Both the position numbers and the translations under genes were made by a program. The notes under the pieces were generated by a model. That model had not been told where the DNA came from and did not search any database. It saw nothing but the letters and a program-made list of their open reading frames with translations. DNA of 36,540 nt, taken from Phycisphaerae bacterium (GTDB taxonomy: Bacteria > Planctomycetota > Phycisphaerae > Sedimentisphaerales > Anaerobacaceae). The DNA lies in contig JAAYBV010000112.1 of the NCBI GenBank assembly GCA_012744475.1, positions 1 through 36,540 on the forward strand, written 5' to 3'. Shown in pieces: positions 6,052-14,563 of the stretch. The first letter of the stretch is position 1. Every line of letters starts with the position of its first letter.

Positions 6052-7107
6052 ATGGATATAAGACCCTACGAGCCGCAAGACGAGGAACGCAAGAGCGATC
6101 TGGACCTGCACGTCACTGTGCGTCCGGGCGTTCGCATTTGTCGGAGGTACACGCACCTGGACGCCCACGCGCGGATGTACGGCCGCTGTCACACGTTTGT
6201 GGCCGAGCACGAGGGCCGGATCGTCGGCGTCATCTCCGCCGCCATCAAAGACGTGCGTCTGGCGGGCCAATCCACAAGAGCCGGCTATCTGTTCGGCCTG
6301 CGGGTCGCGCCGCAGGCGAGGCGTCACGGTGTCGCATCGGCGCTACACGCCAGAGCGGAGCAGGCAACGAAGGACGACGGTGCGGCGGCCACATACGCCA
6401 TCGTCATGGCCGACAACGCTTCTGTGATGCCCCTGACTTCCAAGTTCGCTCTTGCACAGACCGATCGCGTGGAGACCCTGGTCGCGCCGGTTGCACGGCA
6501 GCGCTCCGATCGGACAAACGTGCGGACCGAACACTTGCCGGAGGCCATTGCGCAACGTATCGATCCGTTCTTTGAGAAGCATGATCTGTTCGTCCGGGGA
6601 TCGGAACGATATCCGGCCGCCGGCCAGTTCGTCCTGCACTGTGCGGAGCGGGGTTCATCTTCTGCCGCCGTGACAGTGTCCAGTCACAGTGCCGCCTTTC
6701 AAGACCTGGTCGAGTTCGTGCCCGCCTGCCTGCGTCCTCTTCGCTGCTTCTGGGATACGATACGCCCTCTCGTCACACTGCCTCACATTCCCGTGCGAGG
6801 CCGCACGGTCTCCACGCGATGGATCGGCGAACCGGTCCTCGATGGTCCCGAGGCGATGGGGCTGCTGCACGAAGTGTTCCGCCACATCCACAACAAGGCC
6901 GTGGAGGAAGGCGTGCACTGGCTGATGATGCCGATCCGTTCGTCGGATCCCCGGCGGCAACTGATCCGCGACGCCTTCTCAGCCGGCAGGCTCGCTCGTC
7001 TTCTGCGAGCAGACAGTACCGTTCCGTCGCTGCTGTTGTTCAAGCCGTTCGTCAGAGGATGCACTGTCAATCCGGAACGACTCTACCTCGACACAAGAGA
7101 CTTCTGA
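6052..7107 (+). CDS. GNAT-family N-acetyltransferase
   Basis: A 351-residue protein with an N-terminal GNAT fold. MDIRPYEPQDEE is a typical GNAT beginning, FVAEHEGRIVGVISAAI gives strands 2-3, and YLFGLRVAPQARRHGVASALHARAEQ is motif A, the acetyl-CoA pyrophosphate-binding loop (family consensus Q/RxxGxG/A). The C-terminal half (about 170-351) has no clear motif but could be a second, degenerate GNAT-like domain (GLLHEVFRHIHNKAVEEGVHWLMMPI). I prefer the ATG at 6052; a GTG at 6025 in the same frame lacks any Shine-Dalgarno sequence, while GGAAAG precedes 6052. It follows the CvpA-like gene after 60 bp and converges with the esterase gene, leaving 30 bp between the ends. Substrate unknown. Confidence 0.8.
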   Translation: MDIRPYEPQDEERKSDLDLHVTVRPGVRICRRYTHLDAHARMYGRCHTFVAEHEGRIVGVISAAIKDVRLAGQSTRAGYLFGLRVAPQARRHGVASALHARAEQATKDDGAAATYAIVMADNASVMPLTSKFALAQTDRVETLVAPVARQRSDRTNVRTEHLPEAIAQRIDPFFEKHDLFVRGSERYPAAGQFVLHCAERGSSSAAVTVSSHSAAFQDLVEFVPACLRPLRCFWDTIRPLVTLPHIPVRGRTVSTRWIGEPVLDGPEAMGLLHEVFRHIHNKAVEEGVHWLMMPIRSSDPRRQLIRDAFSAGRLARLLRADSTVPSLLLFKPFVRGCTVNPERLYLDTRDF

Positions 7108-7137
7108 TGCGGCCCGACGTCTTACAGGCCCGCGCCG

Positions 7138-9237
7138 TCAGTTCCCGGACGGGGCCTCAACCGGCTTGGCGTCCGCGCCCCACGGCTCGATCCGGCGCAA
7201 CTGTTTGGACGCGAGGGCGTCGTAGCAGTCGGGCAGATCGAACGACGCCAGGATGTTCGGCACGAACGTCGAGAGAGGCCACGCATAGATCTTCGACTCG
7301 GCGATCTCCGAGTATGAAGTGAGCGCGTTCTTGAGCGTCACCTGGGTGACCCGGTCGCTCAGCACGGCGGCAAACGTCGCGGGAATCGCTCCGGAGCCCT
7401 TGCCCGCCAGATGGACCTCGTCGTACCCCGCGTCGGCGAGCCAGTCCACCACGCGAAGGACATCATGCGTTCGCTGCCCGATGTACGGCCGGTCCAGCAT
7501 GATCGAGTGAATCGCGTAGAAATAGTCGCTGCCGTACGGATCGAAGTAGGAATTCTCGTCGCACGTGTCGGGCCGCGACTCGCCGATGCCTCGGACGTCC
7601 ACCGTGTAGAAATCCGTATTCGGATCGGCCGCAATCAGCCCGGCGGTCAGCGGCTCATCCCGCAGCTCCGCATCGCTGGAAAGATGCGCGACGTACAGAA
7701 TCGCCCGCTTCGTCGTCGCACGCGGTCGCGACAGCAGTTGCTCGTTGCCCAGACGATAAACCACTGCATGGATGCCGGGCTCGGTCTCGACGAGGTAGGC
7801 CGTCCATCGCGGCTTCGGATAGCCCCGCGACCGCCAGTTCCGCAGGATGCGATACTCGGGAGCCGAATCGGGGTCCGACGCCGGCAGGTGCAGTGCATCC
7901 CGGATTCGCTGCTGTAGCGCCGACAGCGAGAACGTGCTCGGCCGCTGTCTCGCCAGCGCCTTCGATTTGTCTTTCGTGAACTCGTACATCGGCCGCGAAT
8001 CCAGCTCGCAGACCTGCCCGCGAGGCGTACACCAGAGCGTCTCGTCCTTCTCGATCGTCAGGTTCGGCTCGCCGGTCGCATCGCTGATGCGCGTGACCGC
8101 GTTGAACCAGCGATACATGGCCTCGCGGTTCTCCTGCGAGTAGCCATGCCCGGTCGGCCCGGTGAACAGGCCGATGTTGTCCTCGGCGTCGAACAGACGA
8201 TACAGACGCCGCAGGCTTCGGTAGGCCGACTCAGCACCGCGCACGTCGAAGAAGTCTTTCTCCTTGGCTAAGATGATGACGGGCTTCGGGGCCATTGCCG
8301 CCAGAAAGTCCTCGTGGTCCAGGCCACAGGCCAGCGCTCGCGGCGGACACTGCTCCGTGTCGGCGGGCAGCTCGTTCTCGAGGTTGCGGCGAAACGTCGT
8401 GACGAAGCACGCCGGCGCCCCCATCGTCCAGCGGCGCTCGACGCCGCACAGCCACGTCGTCATCGTGCCGCCCCCGCTGTTGCCGGTCACGCCGATCTGC
8501 CGCGGGTCCACTTCCTTTCGCGTCAGCAGATAGTCGAGGGCGCGGATGCCGTCCCACGCCCGCCACGAGCCGATGAACTCCCCGACGAGGAACTGCTGGT
8601 TGCCCGCGTGGAGGTGCTCGCGCACGCCGACGCCGATCTCGCTCTTGAGCTGCGCGTTGGGGTATTGCAGCCGCTCGCCCTGGCCGAGGGGATCATAGAG
8701 CAGCACGACGTAGCCCTGTCGGGCCAGGCCCTGGGCGAACGACTGATACGCATCGATGGCCTTGCCCGTGGCGGAATGGCCGCAGGTGCCCACGACACCC
8801 GGCAGCGGGAAATCGCGGCCCTTGGGGATGTAGAGGTTGGCGGTGACGAGGAAGTCCGGGCGGCTCTCGAAGATGACGTTCTCGATGGTGTAGGCGTCCC
8901 GCTCGACGACGGCGGTGATATGCGGATTCAGAGGCGTCTTCTGGGGCCAGGGACCGAAACAGCGATCGATTCTCTCCTGCACGTCCCGCACGAACGCCTC
9001 GGCCTCCTGGCGCGTGCTCAGGGCAGCCCGGCGCTGCTCGCTCTGCCGCTCGATCTGCCGGACCTGGGCGACGAAGTACTCCTGCACCATGTGGGGGAAC
9101 CGGTTCAGCGGTTCGAGGGCGGGCCGCTGCGACGCCGCCGGCGCCGCCGACGACGAGGCCAGGCAGAGTAGAACAGGCAGGACAGTGGCGCGAATGCTTC
9201 GGATCGGCTTGCCGGTCAGTGAGATGGAATGGGACAT
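7138..9237 (-). CDS. Secreted alpha/beta hydrolase (acetyl xylan esterase-like)
   Basis: A 699-residue exported protein. Residues 1-36 are a signal peptide (positive start, then TVLPVLLCLASSSAAPAAS). Residues 100-400 form an alpha/beta hydrolase of the AXE1/dienelactone-hydrolase type: GVVGTCGHSATGKA around 147, YDPLGQGERLQY around 181, the nucleophile elbow GNSGGG at 252-257 (S254), then the Asp region (AKEKDFFD) and GPTGHGYS with the likely catalytic His. Residues 470-690 look like a second hydrolase fold (VDVRGIGESRPD, VHLAGKGSGAIPATFAAV) in which the usual GxSxG elbow is absent (GKGSG), so it is probably inactive. The start at 9237 has GGAGG at normal spacing; the alternative ATG at 9258 lacks one and delays the signal peptide. 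Probably removes acyl groups from polysaccharides outside the cytoplasm; substrate inferred. Confidence 0.8.
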   Translation of the reverse strand: MSHSISLTGKPIRSIRATVLPVLLCLASSSAAPAASQRPALEPLNRFPHMVQEYFVAQVRQIERQSEQRRAALSTRQEAEAFVRDVQERIDRCFGPWPQKTPLNPHITAVVERDAYTIENVIFESRPDFLVTANLYIPKGRDFPLPGVVGTCGHSATGKAIDAYQSFAQGLARQGYVVLLYDPLGQGERLQYPNAQLKSEIGVGVREHLHAGNQQFLVGEFIGSWRAWDGIRALDYLLTRKEVDPRQIGVTGNSGGGTMTTWLCGVERRWTMGAPACFVTTFRRNLENELPADTEQCPPRALACGLDHEDFLAAMAPKPVIILAKEKDFFDVRGAESAYRSLRRLYRLFDAEDNIGLFTGPTGHGYSQENREAMYRWFNAVTRISDATGEPNLTIEKDETLWCTPRGQVCELDSRPMYEFTKDKSKALARQRPSTFSLSALQQRIRDALHLPASDPDSAPEYRILRNWRSRGYPKPRWTAYLVETEPGIHAVVYRLGNEQLLSRPRATTKRAILYVAHLSSDAELRDEPLTAGLIAADPNTDFYTVDVRGIGESRPDTCDENSYFDPYGSDYFYAIHSIMLDRPYIGQRTHDVLRVVDWLADAGYDEVHLAGKGSGAIPATFAAVLSDRVTQVTLKNALTSYSEIAESKIYAWPLSTFVPNILASFDLPDCYDALASKQLRRIEPWGADAKPVEAPSGN

Positions 9238-9304
9238 CAGCGTATCCTCCACGCACATATTGTGTCACGAGCGTCGAGCCCCGAAGTCCATCGACAACGG
9301 GCTC

Positions 9305-9544
9305 CTATGCCATCGGGCACGTGCCGCCGGGGCAACTGCCCATGCCGCAGGCCGGGCCGGCCGCGCACGAGTCACAGGCCGGACCGCTCGATGCCTTGCT
9401 CTGGCCGACCGCAAAGGCCGACAGCAGCTTCTTCATGTTGGTTGAACCGCACTTGGCGCAGGTCTGCTTGGTGGCCTTGCGGCTGGTCTGAAGCACCTCC
9501 ATCACGTGCCCGCATTGTTCGCATCGGTATTCGAAGATCGGCAT
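9305..9544 (-). CDS. FmdB-family zinc ribbon protein
   Basis: A 79-residue protein beginning MPIFEYRCEQCGHVMEVLQ, with C8xxC11 and C29xxC32 forming the zinc ribbon of the FmdB/CxxC_CXXC_SSSS family. The C-terminal tail is unusually rich in Cys and Gly (CDSC, CGMGSCPGGTC), giving six more cysteines that could bind a second metal. AGGGAAAG precedes the start. It lies between the DUF89 gene (58 bp upstream) and the esterase gene (68 bp downstream), all on the same strand. FmdB was named as a putative regulator of formamidase; the general function of the family is not established. Confidence 0.85.
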   Translation of the reverse strand: MPIFEYRCEQCGHVMEVLQTSRKATKQTCAKCGSTNMKKLLSAFAVGQSKASSGPACDSCAAGPACGMGSCPGGTCPMA

Positions 9545-9602
9545 GGCTCTGTTCTTTCCCTTTCGGCGTTCATTGCGTCACAGGACGCTGCCCGGCGAGA
9601 AG

Positions 9603-10508
9603 TCAGGCAACGGTCCGCTTTTTCACCCTCTCTCCGGCGGTCTGCGAGAGCACCGCGTCGCTGCGAATCAGGACCTGGCGGCCCAGCTCGCAATCCAGGT
9701 GGCGCGCCAGGACCGCGCACTTCGGACGCAGCAGGAAGAAGATGTCCCGCTCGCAGTCGTTGAGCGTCTCGAAGTTGCCCTGGCCCTTGGAGATGATCAG
9801 GTCAGCCTTCTCGAAACGCTTGCGAAACATCTTCGAGCAGATTTCGAGGATCGTGCCGGGCGCATCGGCGCCGTTGTCGATCACCTCGACCAGATCGGTC
9901 AAGCCCACCATCTCGGCGTCCGCCAGCAGCACGTCGTTGAGGATCGGCCCGCCTCGCACGACGAAGGTCACCTTCTGACGAGGCATCTGCTCGATCAACA
10001 GGCGGTCGAAGACGATCTCTCCAGCGTTGTCGCCCAGATAGAGAATGTCCGTCGCCTCGGCGATCGCCACTCTGAACTCGGTCAGGGCGTCGAGGTCCAG
10101 CGGATCGGTCAGCGACCGGGCGATGACGCCCTCGACCACGCTCTCGTCGACCGTCGAGTTGACGCCGAAGTCGATGACGTTGCCCGCAATCGCCAGGCGG
10201 ACCGCCGTCTCCATGCGATCGGCCGAACCCGCCACCGTCTCTTCAAGGTCGTCCACCATCTCCATCGCCAACCGGTTGTATCGCTGCTTCACTTGCAGGT
10301 ACGGGTCGGCGACGCCCGTCATCTCGCGAACCATGCGATGCACCTTGCGGGCCATCGCCGGCGGACTCTGACGCATGTCCATGTCATGCCAGAGCCCCAG
10401 CGCTTCGCGCAGCACCTTCTCCTGCATCGCTTCATCGTCGGTGATCATCCGCACCGAATCGAGAACCTGCCGGATCGCGCAGGGAATACAGTCAAAATAC
10501 GTTCTCAT
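9603..10508 (-). CDS. DUF89/ARMT1-type metal-dependent phosphatase family protein
   Basis: A 301-residue DUF89 protein of the short prokaryotic type. Recognisable features are the N-terminal MRTYFDCIPCAIRQ with the CxxC pair C7/C10, the NVIDFG segment at 110-115, the metal-site motif LGDNAGEIVFD at 158-168 (D160, N161), RGGPILND at 185-192 and SKGQGNFETL at 240-249. Eukaryotic and some archaeal DUF89 members are metal-dependent phosphatases that clear damaged phosphometabolites; the short CxxC-bearing bacterial subfamily has no settled substrate. First gene of a probable three-gene minus-strand unit with the FmdB protein and the esterase. Confidence 0.85.
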   Translation of the reverse strand: MRTYFDCIPCAIRQVLDSVRMITDDEAMQEKVLREALGLWHDMDMRQSPPAMARKVHRMVREMTGVADPYLQVKQRYNRLAMEMVDDLEETVAGSADRMETAVRLAIAGNVIDFGVNSTVDESVVEGVIARSLTDPLDLDALTEFRVAIAEATDILYLGDNAGEIVFDRLLIEQMPRQKVTFVVRGGPILNDVLLADAEMVGLTDLVEVIDNGADAPGTILEICSKMFRKRFEKADLIISKGQGNFETLNDCERDIFFLLRPKCAVLARHLDCELGRQVLIRSDAVLSQTAGERVKKRTVA

Positions 10509-10622
10509 AGCACCTCACATCCGTACGGAACTCTTCACAACTTCAGACGAGCATTATGCGCGATCCACAGAGAAAAGGAAATGGTCTTCCCCGGAATCGG
10601 CTCGCTCGCAGCGCGCGGGTCC

Positions 10623-10694
10623 GTCCTTGAGGTCCTTGTGGTCCCTCAGGTCCCTGAGGACTTGAAGGACCCAAAGGACCGAAGAGACCGAAGG
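10623..10694. repeat. Array of eight 9-bp units that reverses sense halfway
   Basis: Eight 9-bp units in perfect register: GTCCTTGAG, GTCCTTGTG, GTCCCTCAG, GTCCCTGAG, then GACTTGAAG, GACCCAAAG, GACCGAAGA, GACCGAAGG. The first four (GTCC-type) and last four (GAC-type) are roughly complementary, so the array can fold about its centre, where CCTCAG/CTGAGG forms a tight hairpin. It lies just behind the GH3 stop codon, in the 10509-10722 gap that holds no gene. The design (short units, arms in opposite sense) equals that of the heptad blocks around the reductase gene, but unit length and sequence differ. Confidence 0.8.
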
Positions 10695-10722
10695 GACGCG
10701 GCAGCACTGCTGGACCGGCGGC

Positions 10723-12981
10723 TCACTTGGCGAACTCGGGCACGGTCAGCAGAACCGACAGCTCGCCGACGCTGATCTTGAACTGGCCTGGCTCGACAAC
10801 CGGCACGTTGTCGCGACCGATGAAGGCCAGGTCGTCCCAGCCCAGCTCGAACCGAACGGTGCGCGTCTGCCCAGCCGGAACGTCCACCTTCTCGAAACGC
10901 TTGAGCTGGCGGACCGCCGGCGTCACCGACGCGACCAGGTCCGACAGATACAACTGCACCGTCTCCTTGGCCGCGATGTCGCCGGTGTTGATCACTTCGA
11001 CCGTCACCGCCACGGTCTGCCCCGGCCGCAACTCGCTCCGGTCGGCCTGGAGGGCGCGATAGACCAGGGATGTATACGACAGGCCATGTCCAAACGGCCA
11101 CTGTGGATGGAACGGGTTCTCACGAGTCTCTTCACTGGGCTTGTGGTCGTAGGTCGTGAAGCCGGCAGCAAACCGCGGATAGGTGTACGGCAGCCTGCCG
11201 CTCGGATTGACGTCGCCGAACAGGACGTCCGCCACCGCCTGGCCCCCTTCCATGCCGGGACAATACGCCGTCAGGATCGCCTGCACATCATCCACGATGG
11301 TGCGGATCACGCGGGGCCGGCCCTCGACCAGCACCAGCACGATGGGCTTGCCCGTCGTGGCCAGTTCTTCGACGAGCTTCAACTGCGGCTCGCTCATCGT
11401 CAGGTCGTCGATGTTGCCGGGCGTCTCGCAGTACGCCGGCTCGCCGATGCAGGCGACGATCGCGTCGACGTTCTGCGCCGCCGCCACCGCGCCGGCGATG
11501 TCCTTCTCCTCGTCGAACGTCACGGAGTTGACGTACGTGACGTTGTCCTCGCCGATCTTGGCGCGGATCGCTTCGAGAATCGTGTATTTCTCCTGCGGAT
11601 ACAGGGCCTCGTTGTCGCCCTGCCAGGTGAGGGTCCAGCCGCTGTTGAGCACCGACAGCAGATTGGCCGTCGGGCCGGTGACGAGCACCCTGGCGCTTTT
11701 GGCCAGAGGCAGGGTCTTCGGCTCGTTCTTCAACAGCGTGATCGCCTCCTGAGCGGCCTGCAGATTGACCTTGCGGCTTGTCTCCAGGCCGACGTTGCCG
11801 AGGAGGTTCTTGTTGGGATAGGGCTTGTCGAACAGGCCGAGCCTGAACTTGACGCGGAGGATGTCGGCCACCGCCTGGTCGATCCGCGACATGGGCACTT
11901 CGCCGTCACGGACCAGCTCCACCAGCGTATCGTAGAAGCTGTAGTCGTACGGGACCATGCTCATGTCCACGCCGGCCAGCACCGCCATCCTGACCGCCTC
12001 GCGACGGTCCTTCGCCACCTTCTCGCGGGTGTGCAGATTCTCGATGTCGGCCCAGTCGCTGACCACGAACCCCTCGAAGCCCAGTTCGCCCCGGAGCAGG
12101 TCGGTCAGGTAGAACTCGCTCGAATGGACGGGCACGCCGTTGATCTCGGAGGAGTTGACCATGCAGGTGACCGTACCGGCGCGAACGGCGGCCGCGAACG
12201 GCTTGACATAATGCTCCCGCAGTTCCCGGTCGGGGATGTAGGCCGGCGTGCGGTCCCGACCCGAACGCGGCATGCTGTAGCCCAAGTAGTGCTTCATGCA
12301 CGTCGCCACCTTGTCCGAGCGGGTCAGGTCGTCGCCCTGCTGGGCGCGGATGTAGGCGGCGCCCATGACCGAGGCGATGTACGCGTCCTCGCCGAACGTC
12401 TCGAAGACGCGTGGCCACATCGGCTGACGAGCCAGGTCCAGGACGGGATTGAAGTTCCACGGGATGCCCACCGCGCGCGTCTCCATTGCGGTGATCTCCG
12501 CGGCCTTCTCCATCAGCCCGACGTTACCGGTGGCGGCCATCGCGATGTTCTGCGGAAAGATCGTCGCGCCCAGCACGTAGTTGGTGCCGTGGATCGAGTC
12601 GATGCCGTAGAGGATCGGGATGCCGAGGCGCGTCTGCTTCGTGGCGACGTCCTGCATCTGCGCGATCATCTCCTGCCAGTTCTCGGGCGTGCGGGCCTGA
12701 CCGCCGCAGTTGAGGATCGAGCCGATGTGATGGTTGACGATGCCGTCGCGCAGCTTCTCCGGGTCGAGGACGAGGTAGCCGTCCTGGCCCGACTTGGCGA
12801 ACGACTCCAGCGTGATCTGCGTCATCTGGCCGACCTTTTCTTCGAGCGTCATCTTCGCCATCAACTGGCGGACTTTGGCCTCGATCAGGGCGTCGGCTTT
12901 CTTCGGCGACGCCTTCTCCGCACTCGAACAGCCCAGAACCGACATCGATCCCGCCACGCATAGAAGCCACAATGCTCTCAT
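10723..12981 (-). CDS. GH3 beta-glucosidase-type lipoprotein
   Basis: A 752-residue glycoside hydrolase family 3 enzyme. The N-terminus carries a lipoprotein signal (MRALWLLCVAGSMSVLGC, lipidated C18), so it sits in a membrane facing outward. The (alpha/beta)8 domain follows, with KMTLEEKVGQMTQ at 43-55, GIDSIHGTNYV at 126-136, GEDAY at 197-201, KHYLGYS at 230-236 and the nucleophile Asp in GFVVSDWADI (D309). The alpha/beta sandwich domain spans about 410-620 (ITLLKNEPKTLPL; GMEGGQAVADVLFGDVNPSGRLPYT), and a C-terminal fibronectin-III-like domain covers about 650-750 (PFGHGLSYTSLVY). AGGAG precedes the start. It hydrolyses terminal beta-linked sugars from oligosaccharides; BglX-like periplasmic glucosidases are the nearest match. 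Exact sugar specificity cannot be read from the sequence. Confidence 0.92.
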   Translation of the reverse strand: MRALWLLCVAGSMSVLGCSSAEKASPKKADALIEAKVRQLMAKMTLEEKVGQMTQITLESFAKSGQDGYLVLDPEKLRDGIVNHHIGSILNCGGQARTPENWQEMIAQMQDVATKQTRLGIPILYGIDSIHGTNYVLGATIFPQNIAMAATGNVGLMEKAAEITAMETRAVGIPWNFNPVLDLARQPMWPRVFETFGEDAYIASVMGAAYIRAQQGDDLTRSDKVATCMKHYLGYSMPRSGRDRTPAYIPDRELREHYVKPFAAAVRAGTVTCMVNSSEINGVPVHSSEFYLTDLLRGELGFEGFVVSDWADIENLHTREKVAKDRREAVRMAVLAGVDMSMVPYDYSFYDTLVELVRDGEVPMSRIDQAVADILRVKFRLGLFDKPYPNKNLLGNVGLETSRKVNLQAAQEAITLLKNEPKTLPLAKSARVLVTGPTANLLSVLNSGWTLTWQGDNEALYPQEKYTILEAIRAKIGEDNVTYVNSVTFDEEKDIAGAVAAAQNVDAIVACIGEPAYCETPGNIDDLTMSEPQLKLVEELATTGKPIVLVLVEGRPRVIRTIVDDVQAILTAYCPGMEGGQAVADVLFGDVNPSGRLPYTYPRFAAGFTTYDHKPSEETRENPFHPQWPFGHGLSYTSLVYRALQADRSELRPGQTVAVTVEVINTGDIAAKETVQLYLSDLVASVTPAVRQLKRFEKVDVPAGQTRTVRFELGWDDLAFIGRDNVPVVEPGQFKISVGELSVLLTVPEFAK

Positions 12982-13314
12982 GGTTCGCTCCTTCTTCTTT
13001 CCCGGCCTCGAACGACCCCATGCGGCGTCGCCGCTGTGCCCTTTGCATGCACGCGCCGAGTACCGCCGTCATACAAAACGACCGCTCGACATGCTAACAG
13101 AGGGCGACCAAACGCGGAAACACAAAATTCGCCGCGTCGCCGCACCGAGGCGATCCCCCAAGGGCCGACCCAACCACGACTTTGTCATTTTGAGTCCCGA
13201 TGCACATCGGGATCGAGGAATCCGGCCGCGAATCAGACGCGCACCCGGTCTCTGGCCAGACCCTCGGCTGCACTTCGTTCCGCTCGGGGTGACAATCAAA
13301 ATGAGCGGCATGCA
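12982..13314. other. Intergenic region with inverted-repeat element
   Basis: No gene is visible. The half next to GH3 serves as its leader. Bases 13182-13305 form an element of the widespread 'GTCATTCTGAG ... GAATC ... GCTC..GGTGACA' kind: TTGTCATTTTGAG at the left, an internal dyad CCCGATGCACATCGGG (13197-13212), GGATCGAGGAATCC, then TTCCGCTCGGGGTGACA and TCAAAATGAG at the right. CATTTTGA and TCAAAATG are perfect inverted ends. The end overlaps the 3' tip region of the flavoprotein gene. Confidence 0.6.
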
Positions 13315-14400
13315 CTATGCGCGGCCTTCCTGGGAAGCGACCATGTGGACGCATTGCACGCCGGATTTCATGATGGCCTTGCGCAGCGTAGGGTTGAACA
13401 CCACGCGAGATTTCCAGCTCTTCAGCAGGAGGTTGGCGCGCAGCAATCGCAGCTCGTCGCGATATCGCTTCTCAAAGCCATCGCGCGTCGCATGCAAAGC
13501 ACGAGCAAGCGCCAGCGCGCTGCGAAAGGCGTAGCTGAACCCTTCGGCGGAACTCGGGCTGATCGCGCCGGCCGCTTCGCCGATCAGGGCAATCCGGCTC
13601 GACCCGGGGACGACGTCCGCCAGCCTCGTCGGGCGGACGATGTAGGCGCCCTCCCGCCGCAACGTCCGTCCGAACTCAAAACCCAGGCGCCGCAGCTTGT
13701 CCTTCAGCAGCTCGAACCTGGCCGATGCTGTCCGGCCGGGCCGCAGCGCCGCGCCGATGAGCAGGTGGTTGGCCTTCGGGATCGTCCAGCCATAGTAGTC
13801 GGTGATCTCGCGGTCGAAGAGCGACGTGAAATAGGGGAGATTGTGGTCCTTCTCGACCCACTCCTGGATGGCGATGTACCGCGCCGGATACGGCCTCTGC
13901 GGCAACAGCAGACGGCGGACTCGGCAATTCGCTCCGCCGGCGCCCACAAGGATTCTCGCCCTTTCCGTGTAAAGCTCGCCGCCCTGACGAAGCGACAGCG
14001 TGAACCCGTCGGGATCGCGAGCGAACGACACGAACCGGCAGTCCGTCCTGACGTCGACCGTCGACGGGACCATCGACAGCAGCCAGTGGTCGAATCGCTG
14101 CCGGTCCATGTTGATGTAGTGGCGTTGATAACACCGTTCCAGGCCCTGCCGGAGGTCCACCGCCTTGACGACGAACAGTTGCGGCTCTTCCAGCACATCC
14201 TTGGGCAGGCCCAGGCCGAGGACGGAGAGCATTCGCTGGGCGTCGGGCGCCAGCAGCCCACCGCAGCACTTGGGCGGCGCGAGCATTCCGCCACCCTCGA
14301 TCCGCCGCTTCTCGATGAGCAACACGCGATAGCGCAGTCCAATCAATCTCGCCAGGGTGGCCCCCGCCGGCCCCGCTCCCACAATCGCTACATCGTACAT
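13315..14400 (-). CDS. FAD-dependent oxidoreductase, geranylgeranyl reductase family
   Basis: About 361 residues. The N-terminus MYDVAIVGAGPAGATLARLI is the FAD-binding Rossmann motif, ending in LLIEKR. Then comes KCCGGLLAPDAQRML, matching the 'KxCGGGL' segment of the geranylgeranyl reductase / CbrA-like group. VGAGGANCRVRR is the second nucleotide motif, YYGWTIPKANHLLIGAAL the substrate domain, and IALIGEAAGAISPSSAEGFSYAFRSALALA the GD-type FAD motif of the p-hydroxybenzoate hydroxylase fold (Asp replaced by Glu). Such enzymes reduce polyprenyl chains of lipids, quinones or chlorophyll, or are uncharacterised flavoproteins. A GTG two codons upstream (14406) is an alternative start; neither has a strong Shine-Dalgarno. 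A candidate promoter lies at 14519-14547. Confidence 0.8.
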   Translation of the reverse strand: MYDVAIVGAGPAGATLARLIGLRYRVLLIEKRRIEGGGMLAPPKCCGGLLAPDAQRMLSVLGLGLPKDVLEEPQLFVVKAVDLRQGLERCYQRHYINMDRQRFDHWLLSMVPSTVDVRTDCRFVSFARDPDGFTLSLRQGGELYTERARILVGAGGANCRVRRLLLPQRPYPARYIAIQEWVEKDHNLPYFTSLFDREITDYYGWTIPKANHLLIGAALRPGRTASARFELLKDKLRRLGFEFGRTLRREGAYIVRPTRLADVVPGSSRIALIGEAAGAISPSSAEGFSYAFRSALALARALHATRDGFEKRYRDELRLLRANLLLKSWKSRVVFNPTLRKAIMKSGVQCVHMVASQEGRA

Positions 14401-14493
14401 CGTCACCGCACGCCCGTTCGACTATCCTCGGTCGCCGCATCTCTCCACCGCTCCGGCTTCTTCGCGGCCTGGGTGTCGCGACACGCCGGACGG

Positions 14494-14547
14494 ACCAGAT
14501 CCCGCATCTGGTGACGATATTGTGACCGAACGCGCCGCGCCGGGCAA
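14494..14547 (-). promoter_or_regulatory. Candidate promoter with downstream dyad, flavoprotein gene
   Basis: On the minus strand TTGCCC (14547-14542), a 17-bp spacer and CACAAT (14524-14519) form a plausible sigma70 promoter. Directly downstream, ACCAGAT and ATCTGGT (14494-14512) are perfect 7-bp inverted repeats around 5 bp, covering the expected transcription start. This position is typical for an operator, but no regulator gene is adjacent. Confidence 0.4.
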
Positions 14548-14563
14548 GGCCAAACCGGGCGCA

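Noticed and set aside
11086-12963. A 625-codon plus-strand frame opposite the GH3 gene
   Set aside because: Antisense shadow; the minus strand encodes a complete GH3 enzyme with signal sequence and catalytic Asp.
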